DNA of 64,000 nt, taken from Methylobacterium sp. SyP6R. GTDB taxonomy: Bacteria > Pseudomonadota > Alphaproteobacteria > Rhizobiales > Beijerinckiaceae. The stretch spans positions 5,149,501 to 5,213,500 of the forward strand of contig NZ_JAAQRC020000001.1 of NCBI RefSeq assembly GCF_019216885.1. The letters run 5' to 3'. A program made the translations under genes and the position numbers. Each line of letters opens with the position of its first letter. Position 1 is the stretch's first letter. Positions 52,571 to 61,538 of the stretch are shown here, in pieces. The notes below the pieces were generated by a model. The model was not told the DNA's origin. It ran no database searches and was given only the letters and a program-made list of their open reading frames with translations.

Positions 52571-53910
52571 TCGGCGCCGTGCCGGGCCATCCCCCGCCCG
52601 CCGGCCCGGAGCGGCGGGAGACGCCCCGCCCCGGCTGGGCACAGGCCGGCGCCGATCCCGTCGCGGCGGTGCGGGCGGCCGAGGCCCTGCGGGACCGCGG
52701 CGACATCCTCGGCGCGGCCGCGATCCTCGCCGAACTGTGCCGGCTGTTTCCCCACCTGCCCTATGGCTGGCGCGAGCGCGCGATCCTGCGCCGGCGGGCG
52801 GGCGACGCGGCGGGGGCCGCGCACGACTTCGCGCGGGCGCGGGCGGCCGATCCGGGCGACCTCCTCACCCTGGTGCAGTCGGTGCGCCAGCTCGCCGGCG
52901 CCGGGCGGCTCGACGAGGCGCAAGGCTGCCTGTCGGCCTTTCCGGCGACGCCCGCACAAGCCGGCCGGGTGGCGCGGCTCGACCAGCTGCTCGCCTTCAT
53001 GCGGCGGCATCCCGAGGCGGAGGCGATGCGTCTCGCCATGGCGGTCCGCACCTCTCAGCGCCATCTCGGCACCGCCGCCGTGGAGGCCCGCATCGGGGCC
53101 GCCCTCTCCGGGCGGGAGCCCTTCTCGCTGATCAGGCTCGGCGACGGCGAGGGCGCCTGGATCAGCGATCCCGACGAGGAGGGCGGGCGTTTTCGCGATC
53201 TCTATCGCCGCAACCGCAAGCGCATCCTGCGGACCTGGTTCGGCAGCGACGCCCTGATCGACCGCCGGGATTTCCTCGACCTGCGCCAACGCATCCTGGC
53301 GACGATCCCGGCCGCCTCGGTCGTCGGCGTGACCTATCCGGAGCGGGTGCGGCACGAATACGCCATCGCCAGTCCCGACGGCGTGCCGTGCTGCACCAAC
53401 GTGCTGCGCCACGTCGCAGCCCTCCTGGGGTCCGGGGGTCCGTCCTTCTGCACCCACGACATCCACCTCGACCTGCACCTCTCGGGCGCCCTGCACCGGC
53501 TCATGGGAGCGGGCCACCCGGTCGGCCTGATCTCCTGCCACCCGGCCTTGGCCGCCACGCTCGCGCGCCGGCCCGGCACCCGGGTCGCCGCCGCGCTGCT
53601 GGTGCCGGAGGAGAAGCGGTTCACCCGCGTCATCGGCGCGACCGGGATGCCGGGCACCCATTATCCGGACGCCTTCGCGCGGGTGACGGCGCGCCTGCGG
53701 AGCCGGGACTGGACCGGAATGCTCTGGCTCGTCGCCGCCGGCTACCTGGGCAAGCTCTACTGCCACGAGATCGCCGCCCGCGGCGGCGTCGCCGTCGATA
53801 TCGGGTCGATCGCGGATGCGTGGTCCGGCAAGGCGACCCGCCCGGGCCTCGCCGACCTCGCCCGCTACCGCCTCGACGGCGTGTCTCCACCCCGCGCGGA
53901 GGGCGCATGA
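52567..53910 (+). CDS. TPR and GT-D-fold (DUF1792-like) putative glycosyltransferase
   Basis: A 447-residue protein. About 30-155 is a TPR-like helical region (ALRDRGDILGAAAILAEL, WRERAILRRRAGDAAGAAHDF). From about 175 a GT-D fold is suggested by FSLIRLGDGEGAW at 186-198, with the D193-G194-E195 motif that in the DUF1792 family binds the metal and nucleotide-sugar. RIVGVTYPER-like VVGVTYPERVRHEY and the C-terminal AGYLGKLYCHEIAARGGVAVDIGS also fit that family. Start GTG 52567 overlaps the previous stop (GTGA). Donor and acceptor unknown. Confidence 0.75.
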   Translation: MIGAVPGHPPPAGPERRETPRPGWAQAGADPVAAVRAAEALRDRGDILGAAAILAELCRLFPHLPYGWRERAILRRRAGDAAGAAHDFARARAADPGDLLTLVQSVRQLAGAGRLDEAQGCLSAFPATPAQAGRVARLDQLLAFMRRHPEAEAMRLAMAVRTSQRHLGTAAVEARIGAALSGREPFSLIRLGDGEGAWISDPDEEGGRFRDLYRRNRKRILRTWFGSDALIDRRDFLDLRQRILATIPAASVVGVTYPERVRHEYAIASPDGVPCCTNVLRHVAALLGSGGPSFCTHDIHLDLHLSGALHRLMGAGHPVGLISCHPALAATLARRPGTRVAAALLVPEEKRFTRVIGATGMPGTHYPDAFARVTARLRSRDWTGMLWLVAAGYLGKLYCHEIAARGGVAVDIGSIADAWSGKATRPGLADLARYRLDGVSPPRAEGA

Positions 53911-54752
53911 CCGAGAGGGACGCTACCACGAGGGACGCGACCGCGAGGAACGAGACCGCGATGACGATGCCGGCGACGGAGCGGGTGCTGGGCGCCCTGG
54001 CGGCCCGCCAGCCCCTGGACCTGGCGGTGGCCGTGGTCACGGCGCATCCGGACGACGAGACGATCGGCCTCGGCGGGGTGATGGCCCACCTGCGCGACCT
54101 GACCCTGCTGCAGCTCACCGACGGGGCGCCGCTCGATCCCGCCATCGCGGCGAATGCCGGCTTCGCGACCCGCCAGGCCTATGCGGCGGCCCGGCGCGGC
54201 GAGCTCGTCGACGCCCTCGCCGTGCTGGTCGAGGGCCGCTTCACCCGCCAGGCCTTCTACGAGATTCCGGACGGGCGGCTGGCCGACCACCTGGCGGTGG
54301 CGGTCGAGCGGCTGGTCGAGGACCTGATCTGGGTCGATGCGGTCCTGACCCACCCCTACGAGGGCGGTCATTTCGACCACGACGCGGCGGCCTTCGCGGT
54401 GCAGGAGGCCTGCGCGCGCCTCGTGCGCCAGGGCAGCCACGCCCCGGCGCGGCTCGAATTCACCAGCTACCACCGGCGGCACGGCCAGTTGCGCACCGGG
54501 CGCTTCCTCGACGATCCGGGCCTCCCGGAGATCGGCGTGCCGCTGACGCCGGAAGCGGCGCGGCGCAAGGAGGCGGCCTTCGCCTGCCACCGCAGCCAGA
54601 CCGGCAATCTCGGCCTGTTCGGGTTCGGCCCGGAGCGTTTCAGGCCGGCCCCGACCTACGACTTCTCGCGGCCGCCGCCGGGAAGCGAGGTCATGTACGG
54701 CCTGGAGGTCTGGCAGGGCCTGAGCCGCGCCGTCGCGGCCGTGGCGTCCTGA
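53907..54752 (+). CDS. PIG-L family deacetylase
   Basis: A 281-residue zinc deacetylase of the LmbE/PIG-L fold: TAHPDDETIGLGG at 46-58 gives H47 and the acidic residues, and HPYEGGHFDHDAAAF near 150-163 gives the remaining zinc His and the acid. The family removes acetyl from N-acetylglucosamine units of glycolipids, mycothiol precursors or antibiotics. By position it may deacetylate a sugar of the glycan. The first 18 residues (repeated ATxRDAT) are low-complexity; the start could be M19 or M21, but ATG 53907 keeps the ATGA overlap. Confidence 0.88.
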   Translation: MTERDATTRDATARNETAMTMPATERVLGALAARQPLDLAVAVVTAHPDDETIGLGGVMAHLRDLTLLQLTDGAPLDPAIAANAGFATRQAYAAARRGELVDALAVLVEGRFTRQAFYEIPDGRLADHLAVAVERLVEDLIWVDAVLTHPYEGGHFDHDAAAFAVQEACARLVRQGSHAPARLEFTSYHRRHGQLRTGRFLDDPGLPEIGVPLTPEAARRKEAAFACHRSQTGNLGLFGFGPERFRPAPTYDFSRPPPGSEVMYGLEVWQGLSRAVAAVAS

Positions 54753-54878
54753 GCACGACTCGTACCGCCGCCCCTTCGAACGGACCTGTTCGAAGGGGCT
54801 GGCCAAGCCCCAACGGGCGTCGGCGCCCATGCGCCGGACGCTGTCGCATCGACGTGTCGAGGCGACAGCGCAACGGTA

Positions 54879-55922
54879 TCAAGCCCGCGGATCGATGATC
54901 GCGATGCCGTCGGGCGCCCTGCCGCCCATCGCGACGAGCGCCGGAATCGCCTCGGCAAGGGAGAGCGTCTCGCCCAGGAGCCGCTCCGGCTTGAGCCGGC
55001 CGGCCCGGATCATGTCCAGCATGGCGTCGTAGCGCCAGGCCTGCATGCCGTGGCTGCCGTAGATCTCGAGTTCGTGCGCGATGACCTGCGCCATGGGAAT
55101 TGGCGCCCGCGCGTGGTCGGCCAGCATCAGGCCGACCTGCACGTGGCGGCCGCGCCGCCGCAGGTTGGCGATGGAGTTGAAGCAGGTCTCAGGGTTGCCG
55201 AGCGCGTCGATCGACACGTGCGCGCCGCCGCCGGTGATCTCCCGGACCGCCTCGACCACGTCCGGCACGTCGCGGCCGTTGACCGTCGCATCGGCCCCCA
55301 TGGCCCGGGCCAGCGCGAGCTTGGACGCGGCGATGTCCACCGCGACGACCTGGGCGCCGAGGGCGGACGCGATCATGATCGCCGAGAGGCCGACCCCGCC
55401 GGCGCCGTGGACGGCGACCCACTCGCCGCCGCGCACCCGGCCCTGGTCGACGACCGCCCGGAACGACGTCGCGAAGCGGCAGCCGAGGCTCGCGGCCGTC
55501 GGAAAGGTCATGTCGTCGGGCAGGCGCACGAGGTTGTGGTCGGCCCGGTCGATCGCCACGAACTCGGCGAACGAGCCCCAATGGGTGAAGCCGGGCTGGA
55601 ACTGCGCCTCGCAGACCTGCTGGTGGCCGGCATGGCATTCCCGGCAATGGCCGCAGGCCGCGATGAACGGAACCGTGACCCGGTCGCCGATCCGGAACCG
55701 GCGCACCGCCGATCCCGTCGCCGAGACCACCCCGGCGAATTCGTGTCCCGGCACGTGGGGCAGGCGGATATCGGGGTCGTGCCCCTTCCAGCCGTGCCAG
55801 TCGCTACGGCAGAGCCCCGTCGCCTTGACGTCGATCACCACGCCGTCGGGCGCGGGCGTCGGGTCCGGCACGTCGCAGATTTCCGGGACCCTGTCGAAAC
55901 GCTCGACGATCATCGCTTTCAT
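54879..55922 (-). CDS. Zinc-dependent alcohol dehydrogenase family protein
   Basis: A 347-residue medium-chain dehydrogenase. Catalytic zinc ligands are the Cys in [11 protein letters not shown] and His/Glu in PGHEFAG; four Cys in [15 protein letters not shown] bind the structural zinc; [13 protein letters not shown] is the NAD(P) site. Its substrate is likely an alcohol or polyol. It faces the PIG-L gene tail to tail across 126 bp and is followed upstream (70 bp) by the GT2 gene on the same strand, so it may be co-transcribed with the glycan genes. Confidence 0.9.
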   Translation of the reverse strand: MKAMIVERFDRVPEICDVPDPTPAPDGVVIDVKATGLCRSDWHGWKGHDPDIRLPHVPGHEFAGVVSATGSAVRRFRIGDRVTVPFIAACGHCRECHAGHQQVCEAQFQPGFTHWGSFAEFVAIDRADHNLVRLPDDMTFPTAASLGCRFATSFRAVVDQGRVRGGEWVAVHGAGGVGLSAIMIASALGAQVVAVDIAASKLALARAMGADATVNGRDVPDVVEAVREITGGGAHVSIDALGNPETCFNSIANLRRRGRHVQVGLMLADHARAPIPMAQVIAHELEIYGSHGMQAWRYDAMLDMIRAGRLKPERLLGETLSLAEAIPALVAMGGRAPDGIAIIDPRA

Positions 55923-55992
55923 GGCGGCCGCATCCTTGTCTCGCGGGGAAAACCCGCTCCTTCCGACAGGATTGCGACCGGGAGCGCAATCC

Positions 55993-56907
55993 TCAGCGAC
56001 CGAAGGCGCCCTGCCCTCCCGCGACCGTCTCTCCCGCTCCTCGCCGCGCGGCGCAGTAGCCCGCCACCGTCCCGATCGCCCACAACGCCTTGTCGCGCGC
56101 CGTGCCGGTGTCCCGTCGCAGGAGCGCGCGGGTGCCGCTGGCGGTGAAGCGGGCGAGGCGAAAGCCGAGATAGACGAGGCCGTAGCGGTGCAGCCGCAGC
56201 ACCCGGCCGAAGCCGCGGGCATAATCGGCGGCGCGGGTGTGGCGGCCGGCCTCAGCCACCTGGTCGTGGTGGACGACGAGGCCGTGGCGGAACACCACCC
56301 CCCTCCCCTGCGCGAGGAGGCGCAGCAGGAAGTCGGTCTCCTCGCCGGAGCGGAACGGGGTCGGGGCGCCGACGCCCAGGCTCTCGTCGAAGCCGCCGAC
56401 CGCGCGGGCGGCGGCGCGGCGCACGAACAGGCCGTTGGAATTGCCGGAGAACCACACGTTGCGCCGGCCGACCGCCTGGTCGGCGGCCAGGAACGCGCCG
56501 AGGGACTCGCGGCCGGCCGCGTCGAGGGTGCGCCCGGTCACGGCATCGGCCCCCGGGTGCTCGGCGAACAGCCGCACCACCGCGGCAACGAGGCCGGGCG
56601 GATACCAGCAATCGTCGTCCGGGAAGGCGATCAGGTCGCCGCGGCAGCGGGCGAGCCCGACATTGCGGGCCCGGGACAGGCCCGGCGCCGAACGGGCATG
56701 GTCGATGCTGAGCCGGTCGCGGTAGCGGCCTACGATCGGCTCCAGGGTGCCGGGCTCGTTCTGGTCGACCAGCACCACCTCGAAATCCCGGCAGGTCTGG
56801 AGCAGCAGGGACTCGAACAGCCGTTCGAGCTGCGCCGAGCGGCCCTTGGTGCAGACCAGCAGGGAGACGAGCGGCGGGGGAGCGGAGGGGGCGTGCTCGG
56901 TGCTCAT
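55993..56907 (-). CDS. Glycosyltransferase family 2
   Basis: A 304-residue GT-A enzyme: [21 protein letters not shown] at the start, [32 protein letters not shown] with the metal-binding DDD near 95-97, and [14 protein letters not shown], then [11 protein letters not shown] as the catalytic acidic site. A C-terminal hydrophobic/amphipathic stretch may touch the membrane. Sugar unknown. It lies 11 bp after the tandem hydrolase gene on the same strand, so they are an operon. Confidence 0.9.
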   Translation of the reverse strand: MSTEHAPSAPPPLVSLLVCTKGRSAQLERLFESLLLQTCRDFEVVLVDQNEPGTLEPIVGRYRDRLSIDHARSAPGLSRARNVGLARCRGDLIAFPDDDCWYPPGLVAAVVRLFAEHPGADAVTGRTLDAAGRESLGAFLAADQAVGRRNVWFSGNSNGLFVRRAAARAVGGFDESLGVGAPTPFRSGEETDFLLRLLAQGRGVVFRHGLVVHHDQVAEAGRHTRAADYARGFGRVLRLHRYGLVYLGFRLARFTASGTRALLRRDTGTARDKALWAIGTVAGYCAARRGAGETVAGGQGAFGR

Positions 56908-56918
56908 CGTCTTGATCC

Positions 56919-58730
56919 TCAGCCGCCGCGTGACACTTGCAGGGGTGACGCCTGCAGGAACAGGTCGCCCGGACCCTGGGCCTGCCGCGGGGCCGCCGGC
57001 TCGGGGGCGGCACCCGGCCGGGTCTCGGGCCGCGTGTCGCGCACCACCCGTTCGAGGATGGCGAAGATCCGGTCCTGGTCGACCGCGCGGCTCAGGTTGT
57101 GGTCGGTGCCCTCGAGGATCTGGACCGGGTAGCCGAGGCGGCGGGCGATCCGGGTCTCCGACTCGCCGAAATGCGCCCGCACCGTCGGGATGCCGAGGTC
57201 GTCGGCGCTGTAGACCATGCAGATCCGGGCGCCGCGGCGGCGCAAGGAGGCCACCCGGCCGGCGACGCTCGCGGCGGAGAGCGTCCGCCACGGCATCCGG
57301 GCGGTCGCACGGTCGAGGCGGGCGGCGCCGTCGCGCAGGAGCGCGCGGGCGATCTTCATCAGGCTGAGGTCGCCGGTGAGGATCCGGTGCCAGAACCGGC
57401 CCTGCCGCGCCCGCTCGCCGTAGCTCTGGCTGTGGCGAAACGTGTCCCGCACCATGGTCTCGACGTCGGTGCCGGCTTTCAGGTCGAAGCAGTACAGGTT
57501 GACCAGCACCGCCGCCCGCAGGCGGGCATCGCGGACGAGGGCCTGGAACGCCTGGTAGGCGCCGCTGCAATTGCCCAGGACCACGCCGGGGGTGTGGCCA
57601 GACGCCGCCAGGTGATCGATGGCCGCCGTGACGTCGGCGACCGAATCGGCGGCGTAGAGCGGCAGCGAGCCGTCCGGCCGGTCGGGACTGTCGCCGATGC
57701 CGCGCAGGTCGAAGCGGAACGAGGCGATGCCGGAGGCCGCCAGGCGCCGGGCGAGCCGCGTCGTCTGGCGCCCGTGCCCGGCCCGCGGGTTGCGCCCGGA
57801 ATTGACCACCAGCACGGTATCGCCGCTCCAGGCCGCGGCCGGCCGGCACAGGATGCCGACGAGGCCGGGGCCGAAGCGCGACACCTCCTCGCGCCAGTCC
57901 TCGTCCTCCAGCCGGCAGGGCGGCAAGGGGGGCATGGTAACCGGCTCGATTGCGGCCGGCGCCTCCGCCGCCGCGAAGTCGCGCACCAGCGCGAAGGTCT
58001 GGTCGGGGGTGCGGGAGAAGAGCGGATCGGAGACGAGCTGCGTCAGGTCGGGGAACGGCCCGGTCTCGACCTGGCTCCCGAGCGCCCGGTAGCGCTCGGC
58101 GATGGCATCGACCTTCGGGCCGAGCATCAGGATCCGGGGCGCCGGGGCCCCCTCCGCCGAGGCGAGGTCGAGCCGCGCGAGGTCGGCGAGGGTCTGGGAC
58201 CCGAGGAGGAAGCTGCCGATCATCAGCGAATCGGGCTCCTGCGGCATCGGCGTGCGGTCGGGCATCACGTCGATGAGCCGGGCCTGCATCGCCATCTCGC
58301 GCCGATAGGCCTTGCCGCTCGGGAACGGGCTCAGCATCACCAGCCGGTCGATGTCCTCGCCGGTGAGCGCCGCCAGGGTGGCGCCGAGCCGCAGGCCCAC
58401 CACGGCGATCTCCTCGGCGCCCCGCTCGCGCAGGAAGGCGAGGCCGGCGCGGATCGCATCGAGCGCCGCCGGGATCTCGGGCCCCGCCGGGTCGCGCGAA
58501 TCGCCCTGGCCCGGATAGTCGAAGCGCAGGGTCGGGCAGCCGGCCCCGGCGATCATCGCGGCGAGTTCGCGCCAGGAGCGATAGGCGCACCATTGCTCGA
58601 ACCCGAAGGTGCCGCAGAGCAGCACGCCGCGCCGGCGCGCGCCGGGGCTGTACCAGCCGAACGCATCGCCGAGGGCGACCGGGACCGGCTCCGTCGCGGC
58701 GGGCCTCTCGCCCGTGCCGTCGGTCAGCAT
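56919..58730 (-). CDS. Tandem alpha/beta-hydrolase protein with non-serine nucleophile elbows
   Basis: A 603-residue protein with two alpha/beta-hydrolase domains. In the first (about 25-280) the elbow is GLRLG near 109-113, with Arg in place of the nucleophile, and no clear catalytic His follows, so it looks inactive; GLRLG is known from exosortase-A-associated hydrolases. In the second (about 320-570) the elbow is GNCSG with C388, and an Asp in SADDLG near 507 and His in GTDHNLS near 546 complete a Cys-Asp-His set. It could be a thioesterase or acyltransferase acting on the glycan. Start ATG 58730; the frame runs on through repeats. Operon with the GT2 gene. Confidence 0.8.
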   Translation of the reverse strand: MLTDGTGERPAATEPVPVALGDAFGWYSPGARRRGVLLCGTFGFEQWCAYRSWRELAAMIAGAGCPTLRFDYPGQGDSRDPAGPEIPAALDAIRAGLAFLRERGAEEIAVVGLRLGATLAALTGEDIDRLVMLSPFPSGKAYRREMAMQARLIDVMPDRTPMPQEPDSLMIGSFLLGSQTLADLARLDLASAEGAPAPRILMLGPKVDAIAERYRALGSQVETGPFPDLTQLVSDPLFSRTPDQTFALVRDFAAAEAPAAIEPVTMPPLPPCRLEDEDWREEVSRFGPGLVGILCRPAAAWSGDTVLVVNSGRNPRAGHGRQTTRLARRLAASGIASFRFDLRGIGDSPDRPDGSLPLYAADSVADVTAAIDHLAASGHTPGVVLGNCSGAYQAFQALVRDARLRAAVLVNLYCFDLKAGTDVETMVRDTFRHSQSYGERARQGRFWHRILTGDLSLMKIARALLRDGAARLDRATARMPWRTLSAASVAGRVASLRRRGARICMVYSADDLGIPTVRAHFGESETRIARRLGYPVQILEGTDHNLSRAVDQDRIFAILERVVRDTRPETRPGAAPEPAAPRQAQGPGDLFLQASPLQVSRGG

Positions 58731-58849
58731 CTGCACAGTTCCTTCTCGTTCGATCGGAACAATCCTCGACCCTGGGGCCGGCCTGGATTGTTTTAGCGCT
58801 TGAATTTTTCTGATTCGTCTAAGACGAGCGGGGTCGGGGAGGCGCCGGC

Positions 58850-58880
58850 CGTGACGGATCATGCCTCGTGATCCGTCACG
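58850..58880. repeat. Perfect 12-bp hairpin
   Basis: cgtgacggatca (58850-58861) and tgatccgtcacg (58869-58880) are exact complements around a 7-base loop. It lies upstream of the tandem hydrolase gene, next to a family C repeat. Confidence 0.85.
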
Positions 58881-58910
58881 AAAGGGTTTTCGCGGTGATG
58901 GGCTGGCTGC

Positions 58911-58979
58911 GGAAGGAGTGGCGCGGGTTTCCCCCTCCCCCGCAGAGGGGGGAGGGAGAAACCCGCGCCACTCCTTCTC
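58911..58979. repeat. Palindromic repeat, family C (best copy)
   Basis: The arms ggaaggagtggcgcgggttt (58911-58930) and aaacccgcgccactccttc (58960-58978) are complementary almost throughout, around a C-run/G-run core. The same arms occur at 44731. Confidence 0.9.
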
Positions 58980-59002
58980 CCCCAAAGCCTAGCTGTGTCC
59001 CC

Positions 59003-59812
59003 TCACGACCGCGCCACCCGGACCGGCCGGTCGCGCATCAGGCTCGCCAGCCGCAGGCGCAGGATCGCGACCAGGAAGACCACGATGTCGACGGTGTAGC
59101 GTCGTCCGAGGCGGCGCGGCTCGCGCAGGAGACGGAACAGCCATTCGAGCCGCACGAGGCGAAGCGCCGCGGGCGCGCGGAGGGAGGCGCCGGCGGTGTA
59201 GTCGAGGAGCGCGCCGACTCCCATCAGCACGCGCGCGTCGATCCGGTGCGCGTGCTCGGCGATGAACATCTCCTGGCCCGGATTGCCGAGGGCGACGAGG
59301 AGGATGTCCGGCGAGGCGGCGTTGATCGCGGCGATGACGGCGCCGGTCTCCTCGGGCGCGAAGTAGCCGTCCCGCACGCCGACCACCCGGTGCTGGGGAT
59401 GGAGGAGCGCCAGGTTGCGCGCCGCCGCCTCGGCGATGCCGGGCTTGGCCCCGAGCAGGAACAGGGTGCGCGGCACCGTCTCGGCGGCCAGGAAGGCCGG
59501 GACCAGGTCGGTGCCGTTGAGGTTCTGGCGGAAGAACCGGCCGCGGAACAGCCCCGAGCACAGGTCGATCCCGAGCCCGTCGCTGACGAGCAGGAAGCCG
59601 CGCAGGGCGGCGGCATAGGCAGGCAGGCCGAGCGCCTTCAGCAGCATGTTGGCGTTGCAGAAGCCGAGGCAGACCTGTGCACGCCGGTCGAGGGCATCGC
59701 GCAGGCGGGAAAACACCTCGTCGCGGGTGAGGTCGCTGATGCTGACGCCTTCGAGTTCGAGCCGGTCGACGCTCGCAGCTCCGGGCGCCGTGTCGGGGGC
59801 GCGGTCAGGCAT
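59003..59812 (-). CDS. WecG/TagA/CpsF-family glycosyltransferase
   Basis: A 269-residue protein: NANMLLKALGLPAYAAAL, SDGLGIDLCSGLFRGRFF, NGTDLVPAFL, then LFLLGAKPGIAEAAARNL and LVALGNPGQEMFI, VLMGVGALLDYTAG. These are the family motifs of the GT26 enzymes that add ManNAc-type or glucose residues to lipid-linked precursors. A C-terminal amphipathic tail (RLVRLEWLFRLLREPRRLG) fits membrane association. Divergent from the flippase gene. Confidence 0.93.
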   Translation of the reverse strand: MPDRAPDTAPGAASVDRLELEGVSISDLTRDEVFSRLRDALDRRAQVCLGFCNANMLLKALGLPAYAAALRGFLLVSDGLGIDLCSGLFRGRFFRQNLNGTDLVPAFLAAETVPRTLFLLGAKPGIAEAAARNLALLHPQHRVVGVRDGYFAPEETGAVIAAINAASPDILLVALGNPGQEMFIAEHAHRIDARVLMGVGALLDYTAGASLRAPAALRLVRLEWLFRLLREPRRLGRRYTVDIVVFLVAILRLRLASLMRDRPVRVARS

Positions 59813-60169
59813 GGGACGCTTCCGATTGGGGGTTGCGGTGATCCGTGTCGAGGCAAGACCATCGCGGCGATCGGTGAAGAATTGCCGGCGGTCCGCACCC
59901 GCCTCACGATGAATGCAGCCACCCGCACTCGAGATGCAGCCTTAATTCAGTGCAGGGTTAACGGCGCGTTGGACGAATACCGGCAAGTCCGTATCGGAGC
60001 CGTTACGAATGGATAAGCTTGTCGTCTTGTTACGACGTCGCGACGATATCCCGATGGTCGGGGCGCACGCGCGGGATCGCGTTAAAGTCCCGATAGGGGA
60101 TCGCTGCTAAGTCCGAGGGATGAGCGGCGGGCGCGAAGACCCCGCCCCCATCGAGAGGCGACGGACACG
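59813..60169. other. Divergent promoter region between WecG-type and flippase genes
   Basis: A 357-bp gap without a gene. It is somewhat less GC-rich around 59940-60060 (gttacgaatggataagc, cttgttacgacgtcgcgac), where promoters in both directions are expected. No family A-C repeat. GAGAGG at about 60152 is a plausible ribosome site for the flippase. Confidence 0.45.
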
Positions 60170-61537
60170 ATGCTGACACTCGTCGCGCGGCTGCGCCGAT
60201 CGGCCCGCTCGCAGCAATTCGCCTCGGCCTTCGTCGCCCGGATCGCCAGCGCGGTGCTCGGCTTCGTGATGCTGCTCGTCGCGAGCCGGGTCCTCACCAC
60301 CTACGAGTACGGCGTCTACGTCTTCCTTTTCTCGCTCGGCAGCGGGCTCGGCCTCATCGCGGCCTTCGGCCAGCAGAACCTGGTGCTGAAGCATTACCGC
60401 GCGCAGGACGGCGTCACGCCGCACAATGACGGGCTGGTGCGCTACAATCTCGGCTGGCTCGGGATCGCGATCACCCTGATGGTGGGTGTGAGCGCGGTGG
60501 TCTTCGTCGCCGAGGAATCCCTGCCCGACCCGTATCACCGGCTCCACCTCGCCTGCGCCTTCGCGGCCGTGTTCGCGCTGTCGGAATATCTCCAGAGCTA
60601 TTTTCGCGTTCACGGCCAGATCTGGCTGGCGCTGCTGCCGCGGGAGGTGGTCTGGCGCGGCGCCTGCTCGGTGCTGCTCTGGGGTGCCTCGCTCGCCGGC
60701 CTCCTCACCGGCGCCACCGCGGCGATGGGGATCGTGCTCGGGCTGCTGCTGGCGATGACGCTCTACCAGATCGGTCACCTCGCGAGCCTTCACGGCTGGG
60801 ATTCCTGGCGCGGGGGCTTCGGTCATCCGCAGAAGGCGCCGGCCTGGCGCAGCGAGAGCCTGCTGTTCACCGCCAACAACGTGATGGTGGCGGTCACGGC
60901 CTTCCTCGAGACCGTGATCGTCGGGGCGCTGCTCGGCATGGAGCAGGCGGCGTTCTACTTCGTGGCCCTCCGCTACGCGACGCTCGTCAACCTGCCGAGC
61001 GCGGCGATCGACACCGTCAGCATGCCGATGATCGCGGGCCATTTCCAGGCCGGCGACCGGGAGGGCGCGCAGCGCCTGGTCGGCCGGCTGTCGCTCGCGA
61101 GCTTCGCGATCTCGTCGGCAGGCGCGGTGGCGATGGCGGTCGGCGCTCCTTTCGCGCTGACCTTGTTCAAGCCGGACTTCGCCGCCCATACCGACGTGCT
61201 GATGGTGCTCAGCCTCTCGTCGGTCGTCACCGCGTTCTTCGGGCCGGGGGCCTCGCTGCTGACGATCGGCGGCGGCGAGCGCTACATCCTGATCAGCAAC
61301 GCCGTCCTGTTCTCGGTCTACGCGGTCCTGCTCTGCCTCGTGGCGGTACCGTTCGGCATCCTCGGCGTCGCGGTGGCGAATGTGTGCTGGACGATCGTCA
61401 TCAACCTGGTCCTCGCCCGCTGGGTGCGGGCGAACTGGAACGTCGACAGCCGCGCGACTGCCTTCTTCACCCGCCGCCGGGCGCCCGCCCCCTTGCAATC
61501 CGCCCCCTTGCAGCCCGCCGCCCAGGCGGCCGAGTGA
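60170..61537 (+). CDS. Wzx-type polysaccharide flippase
   Basis: A 455-residue integral membrane protein with about 12-14 hydrophobic helices and the MVF/PST flippase look: FVARIASAVLGFVMLLVASRVL, YEYGVYVFLFSLGSGLG, then LETVIVGALLGMEQAAFYF and VANVCWTIVINLVLARW. It would move lipid-linked oligosaccharides across the inner membrane. A Pro/Ala-rich tail (PLQSAPLQPAAQAAE) ends the protein. The GH5 gene follows one base after the stop, so it is first in a three-gene operon. Confidence 0.9.
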   Translation: MLTLVARLRRSARSQQFASAFVARIASAVLGFVMLLVASRVLTTYEYGVYVFLFSLGSGLGLIAAFGQQNLVLKHYRAQDGVTPHNDGLVRYNLGWLGIAITLMVGVSAVVFVAEESLPDPYHRLHLACAFAAVFALSEYLQSYFRVHGQIWLALLPREVVWRGACSVLLWGASLAGLLTGATAAMGIVLGLLLAMTLYQIGHLASLHGWDSWRGGFGHPQKAPAWRSESLLFTANNVMVAVTAFLETVIVGALLGMEQAAFYFVALRYATLVNLPSAAIDTVSMPMIAGHFQAGDREGAQRLVGRLSLASFAISSAGAVAMAVGAPFALTLFKPDFAAHTDVLMVLSLSSVVTAFFGPGASLLTIGGGERYILISNAVLFSVYAVLLCLVAVPFGILGVAVANVCWTIVINLVLARWVRANWNVDSRATAFFTRRRAPAPLQSAPLQPAAQAAE

Positions 61538-61538
61538 C

